NCBI GenBank assembly: GCA_019415335.1
Contig: DXKH01000085.1
Coordinates: forward strand, 1 to 42,392
Reading direction: 5' to 3'
Source of the DNA: Citrobacter sp.
Lineage (GTDB): Bacteria; Pseudomonadota; Gammaproteobacteria; Enterobacterales; Enterobacteriaceae
Length of the DNA stretch: 42,392 bases
Made by a program: the position numbers and the translations under genes. The notes under the pieces were generated by a model that saw nothing but the letters and a program-made list of their open reading frames with translations, was not told the DNA's origin and ran no database searches. Shown piece after piece: positions 17,485 through 25,314 of the stretch (position 1 is the stretch's first letter; each line of letters opens with the position of its first letter).

Positions 17485-19380
17485 TCAAAATCCAGTCGTC
17501 ATGTGATGTCCGAATCTTTCTTTTAATTTCTCGAATGCGCGCTTACCTTCTTGGGTACTGAAGTCAGTCCCCGAGCAAATTAGTTGCCGCACTGCGCTAA
17601 TTAATGGTAACGACGCTGCGGCTTCGCTGTCCGTTAAGCCCAGAGAGTCAGCCAGCTTATCATCATCTTCCAGTAACGTAATCGCTTCAGCCAGGGAATG
17701 AAAAGTGATACCCGGTGAGGATTCTTTAAACTTAATCGTCATCGGGAAAGCATCAGAAGAAGCCGTTAAATAGTTGAATATCTGAAATACCAATTTTAAA
17801 TAGCGCCGCGTTCCTTTCAGATTAGCACTTTGGTACATCATCCTTTGTATTTGTTGATATTCCTCAGCCTCCTTGTTCAGTGCAGTTTGATTGAAAAGAA
17901 TATCATGAGCCTGCCCGACGTAAGTCTGGCTATCACTGAGCGCAGAAATAAATTTTTGATAGGTCTCAACATGATCACCTGCCGTGACCGCAGGTTTTTT
18001 CACCAGTGCATCTATTGTATGCCCCTCTTCCAATGCTTCCCCCTCTCCCAGTCTGAACATATTATCTTTGGTTGACGGGTACTGAAATAATGCATCTGTA
18101 ATGGCTTCTTGCTCATTGTGCCCTTCAATCGGCAAACTCAGCAGATTGGAGCGAGCTCCGGCAGCTTTATGTAGATAAACAAACTCACCACTCGTCCCCG
18201 CACCAGACGTAGTAATACCGTCCGCGTCCATTAAATATGCCAGATGCATGGCATTAAGGTTGCCGACCGCATTAACGCCACAAAAAATGAACATTTTGTT
18301 GTTGTAATCGGGATCGCCTGATTTTATTTTGCTTAAAATATACTTGCCAATAATCGGCGTTTTTTTGTGTGCATATATATACACGGTCTTCTCAACACTT
18401 CCTGCGTGAGCCACTGCGTTCCCTTTCACCACACCAGAAAAACCACTCTTATTGAACGTCGTCTCTGCCTCCTCGGCATTCATCGCGTGGCTAAGGACTT
18501 TTTCTGTGATAGTATTCTTCACTTGCGCGATAGTATTACTACCAGTGATAGAAAACTCATTAAGGATAGATAACGTTCCTTTTAAGGTATTTTTCCCGCC
18601 CAGGCCAATATGTGAAATATTCTCACCACGACCGCCTAACACCTTAGCCAGCACCGCTTTTTTCATTTCCAGATTGATATTCAGATTAGCTGCATCCAGC
18701 AAAATGGCATGGTTTTGCTGATCCAACCGGTTACCCCCTATAACTCCATGATTATGGGAGGATTTTTGCAGTGCCGGATCCATATCTGAAAGCACTTTAA
18801 TATTATCTTTACCGTACTGAGAAATTAAATCCTCCACCAATCTGTTGGCTGACATACGCGGTAAATCGTCAACGTTATCGCCAGATTGATAATCACCAAT
18901 ACCAGAAAGTGTCGACCGTAATGCTTTAATCGGGAAATAATGGGATAAGAATTCGTTTTTTTCATTACGTTGCGCATTACGTAACGGATGTAATGAAATC
19001 CTTTCAAGAATACTGGCATCATCAGAACCCCCGGTTTTTTTATCCAGATAGCCATAAACCGGTTTTTCTGATTCAACAAACTTCACGCGAATATTCTTTT
19101 CTAAGAGTTTTCCGGCAACACTCGCTAATATCGCAGGACGAGGTGTTCCCTCCCAGTGAGGAGGCACATAAAACACCACTGCATCACCTGCCTTAAGTGC
19201 CCCCTGCGCCACAGCTTCATTCACAATATTCAATGTGCGCGCAGTATGTCCCCCACCGGTCGGTGAATATCCCACTACCAGCACCTGATTTTGTTCATGA
19301 CCTGCAGCAGCCTGGGTATTTTCGCCCGGGCCTGGTTCCAATCGTCTTTTTTTTGCCTCTATCTGAGCACAGCTATACAT
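17485..19380 (-). CDS. Unassigned 631-residue protein with GT-B glycosyltransferase-like motifs
   Basis: I do not recognise this protein. The N-terminus (about 1-30) is charged, without signal peptide or membrane segment. Then VLVVGYSPTGGGHTARTLNIVNEA (residues about 33-56) resembles the glycine-rich GGGH loop opening MGDG-synthase/MurG-type (GT-B) enzymes. A second cluster near 360-410 (FIFCGVNAVGNLNAMHLAYL, GITTSGAGTSGEFVYL, then LLSLPIEGHNEQEAI) looks like the C-terminal donor-nucleotide half of that fold. The last 150 residues are helical and unlike known GT28 tails. An AGGA lies before the ATG. Base composition appears more AT-rich than its neighbours, it sits alone between tam and a transposase remnant, and I do not know it from this position in E. 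coli. A horizontally acquired glycosyltransferase or toxin/effector-like enzyme is inferred. Confidence 0.6.
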   Translation of the reverse strand: MYSCAQIEAKKRRLEPGPGENTQAAAGHEQNQVLVVGYSPTGGGHTARTLNIVNEAVAQGALKAGDAVVFYVPPHWEGTPRPAILASVAGKLLEKNIRVKFVESEKPVYGYLDKKTGGSDDASILERISLHPLRNAQRNEKNEFLSHYFPIKALRSTLSGIGDYQSGDNVDDLPRMSANRLVEDLISQYGKDNIKVLSDMDPALQKSSHNHGVIGGNRLDQQNHAILLDAANLNINLEMKKAVLAKVLGGRGENISHIGLGGKNTLKGTLSILNEFSITGSNTIAQVKNTITEKVLSHAMNAEEAETTFNKSGFSGVVKGNAVAHAGSVEKTVYIYAHKKTPIIGKYILSKIKSGDPDYNNKMFIFCGVNAVGNLNAMHLAYLMDADGITTSGAGTSGEFVYLHKAAGARSNLLSLPIEGHNEQEAITDALFQYPSTKDNMFRLGEGEALEEGHTIDALVKKPAVTAGDHVETYQKFISALSDSQTYVGQAHDILFNQTALNKEAEEYQQIQRMMYQSANLKGTRRYLKLVFQIFNYLTASSDAFPMTIKFKESSPGITFHSLAEAITLLEDDDKLADSLGLTDSEAAASLPLISAVRQLICSGTDFSTQEGKRAFEKLKERFGHHMTTGF

Positions 19381-19784
19381 ATATCCTATATGAACGCATC
19401 CCGTTTGTAAGGCTTCCGTGGTTTTGACGTTGACGGTATATCCGACCTTATTTCAGCCGATGCTGAAGGCCTTGATACGATTCGCTGACTCGCCCTTTAT
19501 TCCCTTAACGAGCGTTAAACTCAGGGACACGTCCAGGTTTAGTGAGCCCCGGTCTTACCTGTCGTTATCATTATTACGGCAGTCCAGGCAACCTTTCAGC
19601 ATTCACCCTTCTATTAAGAGTGTTAATGTTTACCAGCGTCTGTAGTTCACAATGATCTGACGCTGACGTGTTTCTTGTTGTAGGTTCAGTTATGGGCCAC
19701 AAGGGCCCACACCGTACGCGTTATTTTGTTGGCTAAGCCAACGAAGTTCCATTGCTCATCAATAAGCGTAAGTGGATATATCAC
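19381..19784. other. Intergenic region upstream of the orphan gene with transposase remnant
   Basis: About 400 bases. The right end holds an IS110-type transposase tail (19686-19780). The 19400-19680 part is open on the plus strand for 75 codons but shows no protein family or ribosome site. It should contain the promoter of the orphan gene. Confidence 0.5.
19686..19780 (-). pseudogene. IS110-family transposase 3' remnant
   Basis: The minus-strand frame ends YPLTLIDEQWNF then VGLANKITRTVWALVAHN and a stop at 19686. The LANK(I/L)xRxxWAL pattern is the usual C-terminus of IS110-type transposases. Only about 30 codons remain; the frame abuts the stop of the DUF7916-like gene. It is a scar of past insertion and deletion. 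Element name unknown. Confidence 0.6.
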
Positions 19785-20714
19785 CTACCGATTCAATGAA
19801 CGCGCAATACGGGAATAGGTGTGTCTTACACCGCGTATTGCGATACTGTAAGCCAGAATATTTTCCGGTAAAGCCATGCCTAAATAACCGGTGTCGCCAA
19901 TATGGTGTAAATCTGCGCCGGCCATTTTACTCATCAGCGCGATTTGTCGAATGGTGCTGACATCTGCCCCCTCTTGCGAAGTACCGATAGCCGTCATCGC
20001 CATCGCCCCATGCGCATGAACACAGTCAATAAGCGCGCCTACCTTTTGCTGACTCATTCCGGGGATCGTACCGGGTGCAGGAACCAGCACAATGTCAGCG
20101 CCCTGATCAACGAAAAAGGCTACGTCTTCCTCACTGATAATGGCTTCTCCACTCTCCGTCACTACGCCAGCGCTATGCATTTTTCCAGTAACTATCACGG
20201 CATCGTCACCAACGGCGTCATGTACTTCCCTGAGGGCTAGCCCGAGCGCGCGATTACTGACACCATTATTCGGATTGCCTGTCAGCACGATAATCCGCGC
20301 ACCCATCTCCACAACTTTTTTGGCATTTTCCGCCGTAGCCAACCGACCCGGCTTCATTTTCCATATATCTTCATGGGACGACGCAAACGCAGGGTCTACC
20401 GCTTCTAAATTGACGCCAATAATGCGCCCAGTCAGACGCTGCAGAGTGTGCAATATCTGATCCGGAGCCGTATTGTCCGGTAATCCATTAATTTGTGGCG
20501 CTTCGCTGTCAAACATATTGATAAGTAGTATGTCCGCTCCCTGCGAGGCAGCCAACTCAGCATTAGTGATGTTGTTCAACAACGGTTGCGTGATCGCAAT
20601 GGTCTCACTCACCATCACCCGCCCCTCGCTTGCACGGATTGAATACAGCAGCCCTCCTTTATCCATCTTTTGCATATCTGAGGCGCAGCAATCCAGTAAA
20701 CGTTTAGGTCTCAT
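19785..20714 (-). CDS. DUF7916-like protein, phosphonomutase-type TIM barrel
   Basis: 309 residues, resembling the family often annotated as PEP-phosphonomutase-like/DUF7916 proteins, which in other bacteria sit with PTS transporters and GntR regulators. Barrel-like repeats are visible: ASQGADILLINMFDSEAPQI, GRIIGVNLEAVDP, MGARIIVLTGNPNNG, DDAVIVTGKMHSAGV, VDQGADIVLVPAPGTIPGM and a final HHIGDTGYLGMALPENIL. No signal peptide or membrane helix, so cytosolic. Catalytic role is not established. An AAGGA ribosome site precedes the ATG, 24 bases after the EIIB remnant, and both genes should share a promoter facing away from the GntR gene. Confidence 0.72.
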   Translation of the reverse strand: MRPKRLLDCCASDMQKMDKGGLLYSIRASEGRVMVSETIAITQPLLNNITNAELAASQGADILLINMFDSEAPQINGLPDNTAPDQILHTLQRLTGRIIGVNLEAVDPAFASSHEDIWKMKPGRLATAENAKKVVEMGARIIVLTGNPNNGVSNRALGLALREVHDAVGDDAVIVTGKMHSAGVVTESGEAIISEEDVAFFVDQGADIVLVPAPGTIPGMSQQKVGALIDCVHAHGAMAMTAIGTSQEGADVSTIRQIALMSKMAGADLHHIGDTGYLGMALPENILAYSIAIRGVRHTYSRIARSLNR

Positions 20715-20738
20715 ACAGCCAGTTCCTTATTGATTAAC

Positions 20739-20885
20739 TCATTCACGAATTTCGCCAGCGAGCATTTCCGCCCGCGTTCCAACGATGACCTGAAGTCCAG
20801 AATTACCCCGTTTCACACCCCCCATAGCCCCGAGTATCAACGCCTTGCCTGGCTGCCGCATTTTGACGAAGCGGTTTCCTTTCAT
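20739..20885 (-). pseudogene. Truncated PTS EIIB-domain remnant
   Basis: A 48-codon frame reading MKGNRFVKMRQPG, then KALILGAMGGVKRGN and SGLQVIVGTRAEMLAGEIRE. The second half matches the C-terminal part of a glucose-family EIIB domain (LGAxGVxxxGNxxQVIxGTxAExxxxEI). The N-terminal half with the phosphorylated cysteine is absent, so it cannot carry phosphate. AGAGGA precedes the ATG, so it may still be translated. It lies 24 bases before the DUF7916-like gene, suggesting that an original PTS permease gene was largely deleted. Confidence 0.62.
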
Positions 20886-21090
20886 ACGATCCTCTGGACA
20901 TTATTGTTGAGTTTATTGGAACAGTTTATCCCAGACTAAAGTGAACCATTTATAAACCACTAATGAGCCTTATACGATCCATGTTAAAAACAGTACACTG
21001 CGATATCACAATTTTGTGATTCATCGTCAATATTCCACGCTGCTGTTATCGCATTAAGCAAGACAGGCAGCATTTGATAAACGATAATTG

Positions 21091-21104
21091 GTCCACAAAT
21101 GGAC
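21091..21104. promoter_or_regulatory. Candidate GntR operator
   Basis: GTCCA-CAAA-TGGAC is a perfect 5-bp inverted repeat, extended imperfectly by TG and TA, 28 bases before the GntR start and in the divergent promoter gap. A further TGGAC half-site lies at 21115-21119. Size and place fit a GntR/UTRA autoregulatory operator; this is inference. Confidence 0.5.
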
Positions 21105-21132
21105 TAACTTATGATGGACAGGCTGAGTAACG

Positions 21133-21882
21133 ATGAACATTGAACTGTCTGTATTTAATCTGGATAGCGACAGTGGAATGCCGCTGTATATGCAATTGAT
21201 CAATAACGTTAAATCTGCGGTCACTCAGGGGCATCTGCGCCCCGGCGATATCATACCTTCAGAAAGGGAGCTGTCAGACTCGCTCAGCATTGCCCGCGGG
21301 ACCGTGCGCAAGGCGTTTCAGCAGTTGTATAAGGAAGGTATTCTCATTCGTAACCAAGGCGCTGGCACTTTTGTCGCGCCACACTTACGCCAGTCACTTC
21401 CTCTGCTCGAAAGCTTCAGTGAAATGGCGGAAGCCTGTGGTGGCCAGGCACAAAGTGAACTGGTGGGTTATCTGCGGCGGGCGGCGCTGGAAGAGGAACG
21501 GCAAACGCTGAAAATTGCGGAGGAAAAAGCTGAGGTCGTTGAACTGACTCGACTGCGGAAAATTAACGGCATTGCTGTTGCTATGCAAACAACCATTCTG
21601 CCAGCACCGCTACTGGACAAAATCAATGAACTGGGCGAGTCGCTATACCAATATCTCGAAGAGAAAGGGAAACCGATATTACGCGCAAGCCAGTACTTTC
21701 GCGCTGTCGCCGCCGACAGCAAACTTGCACATCATCTCAATATTTCAGAGCATGAACCCCTGCTGTTGGTCGTTCGTACCGGTTACAGCCACCACGATCA
21801 CCCCGTGGAACATACATCGACCTGGTGTCTTGACGGCTACTATGATTTCACTATTGAGCTGCACTGCAGGGGTAATAATTAG
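21133..21882 (+). CDS. GntR-family (HutC/UTRA) transcriptional regulator
   Basis: 249 residues. The N-terminal winged helix-turn-helix of GntR type covers about residues 10-80 (MPLYMQLINNVKSAV, GDIIPSERELSDSLSIARGTVRKAFQQL, GILIRNQGAGTFVAP). A C-terminal UTRA effector domain covers about 95-245 (LESFSEMAEACG, TRLRKINGIAVAMQTTILPAPLL, HTSTWCLDGYYDFTIEL). UTRA regulators usually bind sugars or sugar phosphates. Divergent from the EIIB remnant and DUF7916-like gene, it is presumably their repressor, with the inverted repeat at 21091-21104 as operator. The ribosome site is weak (GAG). Confidence 0.88.
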   Translation: MNIELSVFNLDSDSGMPLYMQLINNVKSAVTQGHLRPGDIIPSERELSDSLSIARGTVRKAFQQLYKEGILIRNQGAGTFVAPHLRQSLPLLESFSEMAEACGGQAQSELVGYLRRAALEEERQTLKIAEEKAEVVELTRLRKINGIAVAMQTTILPAPLLDKINELGESLYQYLEEKGKPILRASQYFRAVAADSKLAHHLNISEHEPLLLVVRTGYSHHDHPVEHTSTWCLDGYYDFTIELHCRGNN

Positions 21883-22020
21883 GTACGTAGTCCCCCGGTG
21901 TCAGCAGCGAAGCTTTGGCACTACAGCGGTGGCGCCGTGGTGCATCACTATTACAGCGTATTGATACACATTGCCTGTCGTTCACTTACTGGAATGTTTT
22001 TCTCTTCGGACTGTCACGCT

Positions 22021-22935
22021 TTACGTCAACTGATAGTGCTTATCCGGCATCCGCTTAGCTGGAATGGTCGGTTCATCATTCATTTGCAAGAGGTCAATTT
22101 CGATCGCGTTGCAGATGGCATCAAGGGGCAAATCATTGTTTTCCGTGCCAAAAGGATCCTCCAGTTCTTCCGCCAGCGCGTCCAGCGAAATAAAGGTGTA
22201 GGAGATAAGTACCGAAATAAAAGGCGTCATGTAGTGCAAATCGACCACCAGGGCGAAAGGTAGCATGATGCAAAACAAGTAAACGGTGCGATGGAGGATT
22301 AGCGTATAGGCAAACGGCACCGGCGTATTGGCGATTCTTTCGCAGCCGGCAAGAACGGCGGACATGTCATTCAGGCGATTGTTCAAACTGTGAAACAGGA
22401 TATCTGATAGCTGTCCGTCACGTCGACGCGTCGCCAGCCATTCCCCCATCATCAGCAAAATGCGGTTTGCCGGAGAGTGAGAGGCAAACACGCGCTGCAG
22501 ATCTTCCGCACTTAGATACTTTGCTAACGGCTCAGTCTGTGGTTTGTGCCGCAGCGTCATGCGCAGACAGTGAGCAAAGGCGATTTGTAGCCGGACAAAC
22601 TGCCCTAACTCGCGATCATCCGGTAAAACCGTTTTAACTTCACGGAGCAACGAACGCGAAGCGATCATCAGTTGTCCCCAGAGTTGACGCGCTTCAACAT
22701 AGCGGGAATAACAGGCGTTATTGCGAAAGCCCAAAAAGATGGCAATTGCCACACCGAGAATGCTGAACGGTGCGAGGGTAAATTTGATGCCCAGCATCGT
22801 ATACCACGGCAGCAGGATGATCACAGCAATAGACAGCAAGAAATTGAGCAGCAAGCGGGACGAGATTTTTGCTAATACGGAGCCATGCCAGACGAATATC
22901 AGGCGTAACCAGTGCTGTTGGGGACGAACGATCAT
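22021..22935 (-). CDS. yneE: Bestrophin-family membrane protein YneE
   Basis: UPF0187/bestrophin-type ion channel homologue, 304 residues from the MIVRPQQHW start at 22935. An upstream in-frame ATG at 22968 gives 11 extra residues, but E. coli YneE begins at MIVRPQ. Membrane helices are visible at about 26-43, 48-62, 212-230 and 232-250 (TLILHRTVYLFCIMLPFALVVDLHYMTPFISVLISYTFISLDALAEELEDPFG in two pieces). The LEDPFGTENNDLPLD calcium-clasp-like segment is typical of bestrophins. Close to E. coli throughout. Physiological role in enterobacteria is unclear. Confidence 0.94.
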   Translation of the reverse strand: MIVRPQQHWLRLIFVWHGSVLAKISSRLLLNFLLSIAVIILLPWYTMLGIKFTLAPFSILGVAIAIFLGFRNNACYSRYVEARQLWGQLMIASRSLLREVKTVLPDDRELGQFVRLQIAFAHCLRMTLRHKPQTEPLAKYLSAEDLQRVFASHSPANRILLMMGEWLATRRRDGQLSDILFHSLNNRLNDMSAVLAGCERIANTPVPFAYTLILHRTVYLFCIMLPFALVVDLHYMTPFISVLISYTFISLDALAEELEDPFGTENNDLPLDAICNAIEIDLLQMNDEPTIPAKRMPDKHYQLT

Positions 22936-23006
22936 GACGATTTTCTGGAAAGAGACGAATCCAACCATTAAACGTGATCTGGATCAAACATTCAAGCACA
23001 CATAAC

Positions 23007-23019
23007 GTGACATTGTCAC
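23007..23019. promoter_or_regulatory. matS site (MatP binding, Ter macrodomain)
   Basis: GTGACATTGTCAC is an exact match to GTGACRNYGTCAC, in the yneE-uxaB intergenic gap, 61 bases from the Ter-like site. Confidence 0.9.
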
Positions 23020-23079
23020 CTTCCCTATTCTGAAAGACTCTTCTGGCACAGGACTTACAGTAAGGGAAATAAATCAAAC

Positions 23080-23102
23080 AAATTGTATGTTGTAGCTATA
23101 GA
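23080..23102 (+). promoter_or_regulatory. Tus-binding replication terminator (TerC-like)
   Basis: The core GTATGTTGTAGCTA matches the Ter core GTATGTTGTAACTA except for one A to G. The G of the G-C pair at position 6, whose cytosine flips to lock Tus, is kept at 23085. On the plus strand this face looks left, so forks moving rightward past dif should be blocked. I recall E. coli TerC lying near yneE/uxaB with the same polarity. Confidence 0.8.
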
Positions 23103-23110
23103 GCAGGTAT

Positions 23111-23133
23111 AAGAAACCCGGCCTTAGCCGGGT
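23111..23133 (-). terminator. Rho-independent terminator of uxaB
   Basis: On the minus strand ACCCGGC-TAAG-GCCGGGT is followed by TTCTT, starting 8 bases after the uxaB stop. Confidence 0.8.
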
Positions 23134-23140
23134 CACTGTT

Positions 23141-24592
23141 TTAGCACAGCGGTTTCACCGCTTCACGCATTCCTTTTGACAGAATGGCATCGAGATCGGC
23201 GGTCACTTGCTCAACCAGTCCCCCCACTTTCGTCAGGGCTTGCTCCCAGTGCGCTTCCACTGCCAGAACGTCACTCACCAGTTGCTGAGTACTGATCTGG
23301 CGATCGCCATGCTGGCTCCAGAGTTGCTGGAATCGGGTGATCCAGTGCGCATCATCCTGAACCGGATAAGCTTCCCCGTTACGCTCCCCGCGATAGAAAG
23401 CAATCAGTGCGGCTAACGCGAAGGTCAGACGAGCCGGGAGTTTGCCGTTCGCCTTCTGCCCTGCCAGTAACTGCGGGAGAATACGGGTACGGAATTTGGT
23501 CATCCCGTTCAACGCAATCGACAACAACTGGTGCTTAATGTACGGGTTACGGAAACGACCGGTTACCGCACTGGCAAATGATTCAAGTTCATCACGCGGC
23601 AGATCGAGGACCGGGATGATCTCCTCATAAATCGCTTTTTCCACAAAGGCGCAGATTTCAGTGTCATTCATCGCCTCGCCGACCGTATCCAGTCCGGCCT
23701 GGAATGCCACGGGTACCAGCGCGGTGTGCGCACCGTTCAGAATAGCGACTTTGCGCTCTTTGTACGGCTTGATATCGTCAACAATCAGGACGTTGAGCGG
23801 GTATTTGTCGAGACGCAGCTCTGTGGCCAGTGATTTCGGCCCCTGGATCACAAACAGATAGAAGTGCTCGGCGGTATCAAGGAAACCATCGTGATAGCCC
23901 AGCTCCGCTTCCAGTTGCGCGGCTTCATCGCGCGGGTAACCCGTAACGATGCGGTCCACCAGCGTAGAACAGAAGACGTTTGCCTGATCCAGCCAGGTAA
24001 TAAATGCCGCTGGCAGTGCCCATTCTTGTGCATAGCGCAGCACCAGTTCACGCAGCGCATCACCATTATAATCAATCAGTTCACAAGGGATGATGATCCA
24101 GCCTTTATCCTGCGCACCGTTGAAATGGCTGTAGCGTTCGAACAACAGACGCGTCAGTTTTGCCGGATAACTCACTGCAGGCGCATCATCAAATTTGTCG
24201 CCGGCATGATAGCTAATGCCCGCTTCCGTGGTGTTAGAGAACACAAAGCGCATCTCAGGATTGTGCGCCAGTTTCAGGAACGCATCGTAATCACCGTAAA
24301 CGCTGATTTCACGATTCACCGAACGAATCAAACGGGCATCGCTGACGGCCTCTCCCTTTTCATTCAGACCACGAATGATTGTCGTGTAAAGGCCATCCTG
24401 CGTACTGAGTGAAGGTGGGAATGTACTTTCGATAGGTCTAACAATGACCACACCCGAATTCAGATCGGTATGTTCATTCAGCAGATCTACTTGCCAGTCA
24501 ACAAAGGCGCGAAGGAAGTTACCTTCACCAAACTGAATGATGCGTTCAGGATAGTGAGCACCGGGAAAATCGCGACGGTTAAGTGTTTTCAC
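23141..24592 (-). CDS. uxaB: Tagaturonate reductase (altronate oxidoreductase) UxaB
   Basis: NAD-dependent altronate oxidoreductase of the polyol-specific long-chain dehydrogenase family, 483 residues as in E. coli. It reduces D-tagaturonate to D-altronate in galacturonate catabolism. The N-terminal Rossmann region begins [23 protein letters not shown], with [10 protein letters not shown] following. The C-terminal helical domain carries the family catalytic segment [20 protein letters not shown] (Lys and Asn-x-x-His) and [31 protein letters not shown]. Expected to answer to ExuR/UxuR; an imperfect candidate operator lies upstream at 24620-24646. The rest of the uxa/exu genes are elsewhere. 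Confidence 0.97.
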   Translation of the reverse strand: MKTLNRRDFPGAHYPERIIQFGEGNFLRAFVDWQVDLLNEHTDLNSGVVIVRPIESTFPPSLSTQDGLYTTIIRGLNEKGEAVSDARLIRSVNREISVYGDYDAFLKLAHNPEMRFVFSNTTEAGISYHAGDKFDDAPAVSYPAKLTRLLFERYSHFNGAQDKGWIIIPCELIDYNGDALRELVLRYAQEWALPAAFITWLDQANVFCSTLVDRIVTGYPRDEAAQLEAELGYHDGFLDTAEHFYLFVIQGPKSLATELRLDKYPLNVLIVDDIKPYKERKVAILNGAHTALVPVAFQAGLDTVGEAMNDTEICAFVEKAIYEEIIPVLDLPRDELESFASAVTGRFRNPYIKHQLLSIALNGMTKFRTRILPQLLAGQKANGKLPARLTFALAALIAFYRGERNGEAYPVQDDAHWITRFQQLWSQHGDRQISTQQLVSDVLAVEAHWEQALTKVGGLVEQVTADLDAILSKGMREAVKPLC

Positions 24593-24619
24593 AATGGGTT
24601 CCCTTTCGATTAGTCATAC

Positions 24620-24646
24620 AACCTGATTAAATTGGTAGAACAGGTT
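24620..24646. promoter_or_regulatory. Possible ExuR/UxuR operator upstream of uxaB
   Basis: AACCTG and CAGGTT form an inverted repeat around ATTAAATTGGTAGAA, about 30-55 bases before uxaB. The inner ATTGGTA is one half of the ExuR/UxuR-type palindrome; the second half is poor. Confidence 0.3.
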
Positions 24647-24697
24647 AGCAAAACTTTACGAGAGTAAAACCCTGTTTTGATCAATTCATGACAACTA

Positions 24698-24725
24698 TTT
24701 ATAGAGATTTATAGAGATTTATAGA
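24698..24725. repeat. 10-bp tandem repeat across the stop codon of the GNAT gene
   Basis: TTTATAGAGA is repeated 2.8 times. The GNAT stop codon lies inside the repeat (24709-24711). Because the unit is not a multiple of three, a copy-number change would alter the reading frame at the end of the gene. Confidence 0.8.
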
Positions 24726-25236
24726 AAAGCGTGGTGCCGGTCAGCTTTCCATCAGGCATCAACGCATAGTTCGGGATTTCACCGGCTTTGAGCCAGCCAC
24801 AAGAGTGGTAGAACAACTCAGCATCACTCCCCGTTGCGGTATCCAGCACCAGCTGCGTTTTTTGCTGCTGTGTTGCGCACGTTTCCAGCGCCATCATCAA
24901 CTGACGGGCTAACCCCTGACGGCGTGCGCTGGAGTGAACAAGAAGTTTCGCCACGTCCGCACGATGAGGTTGATTTTCCGGCTGCTGGAGGATGAGTTGG
25001 ACCGTACCGACAATCACGCCTGAAGGGTTGTCGACCGCAAGAACGACGCGCTCCCCTCTGCCCACGCTTTGCGCGACGTCATGCCAGAACGCACGCGCTT
25101 TTGACTGTGTAAACGGTAAAACAAAACTGACCGATGCCCCGCGCGTCACGCAGTCGGTCAGGACATCACAGAGCTCATCGATTCTGGCCTCGATGGCTCC
25201 CGCATCCAGCACAAAACAGGATTTTGATGGGGTCAT
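24709..25236 (-). CDS. GNAT-family N-acetyltransferase
   Basis: Single GNAT domain, 175 residues from the ATG at 25236, which has AGGAG six bases upstream; two in-frame ATGs lie further up. Acetyl-CoA-binding motif A is visible as VAKLLVHSSARRQGLARQLMMALE (RxxGLA), with the later LDTATGSDAELFYHSCGWLKAGEIPNY giving the usual beta5-alpha4 and a tyrosine region. Substrate unknown; the layout resembles acetyltransferases acting on small amines or antibiotics, but nothing specific can be read. It sits between uxaB and dgcF, which I recall as neighbours in E. coli, so it is an insertion relative to that map. The stop lies in a 10-bp tandem repeat. Confidence 0.85.
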   Translation of the reverse strand: MTPSKSCFVLDAGAIEARIDELCDVLTDCVTRGASVSFVLPFTQSKARAFWHDVAQSVGRGERVVLAVDNPSGVIVGTVQLILQQPENQPHRADVAKLLVHSSARRQGLARQLMMALETCATQQQKTQLVLDTATGSDAELFYHSCGWLKAGEIPNYALMPDGKLTGTTLFYKSL

Positions 25237-25314
25237 GCTGTCTCCTTCATTCATTGAGACAACACGATGCACTTAACATTGTGATAACACAACGGGCAGT
25301 GATATAGGATATTG

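Noticed and set aside
19418..19645. 75-codon plus-strand frame upstream of the orphan gene
   Set aside because: No family similarity or ribosome site; not linked to the IS110 remnant, which is on the other strand.
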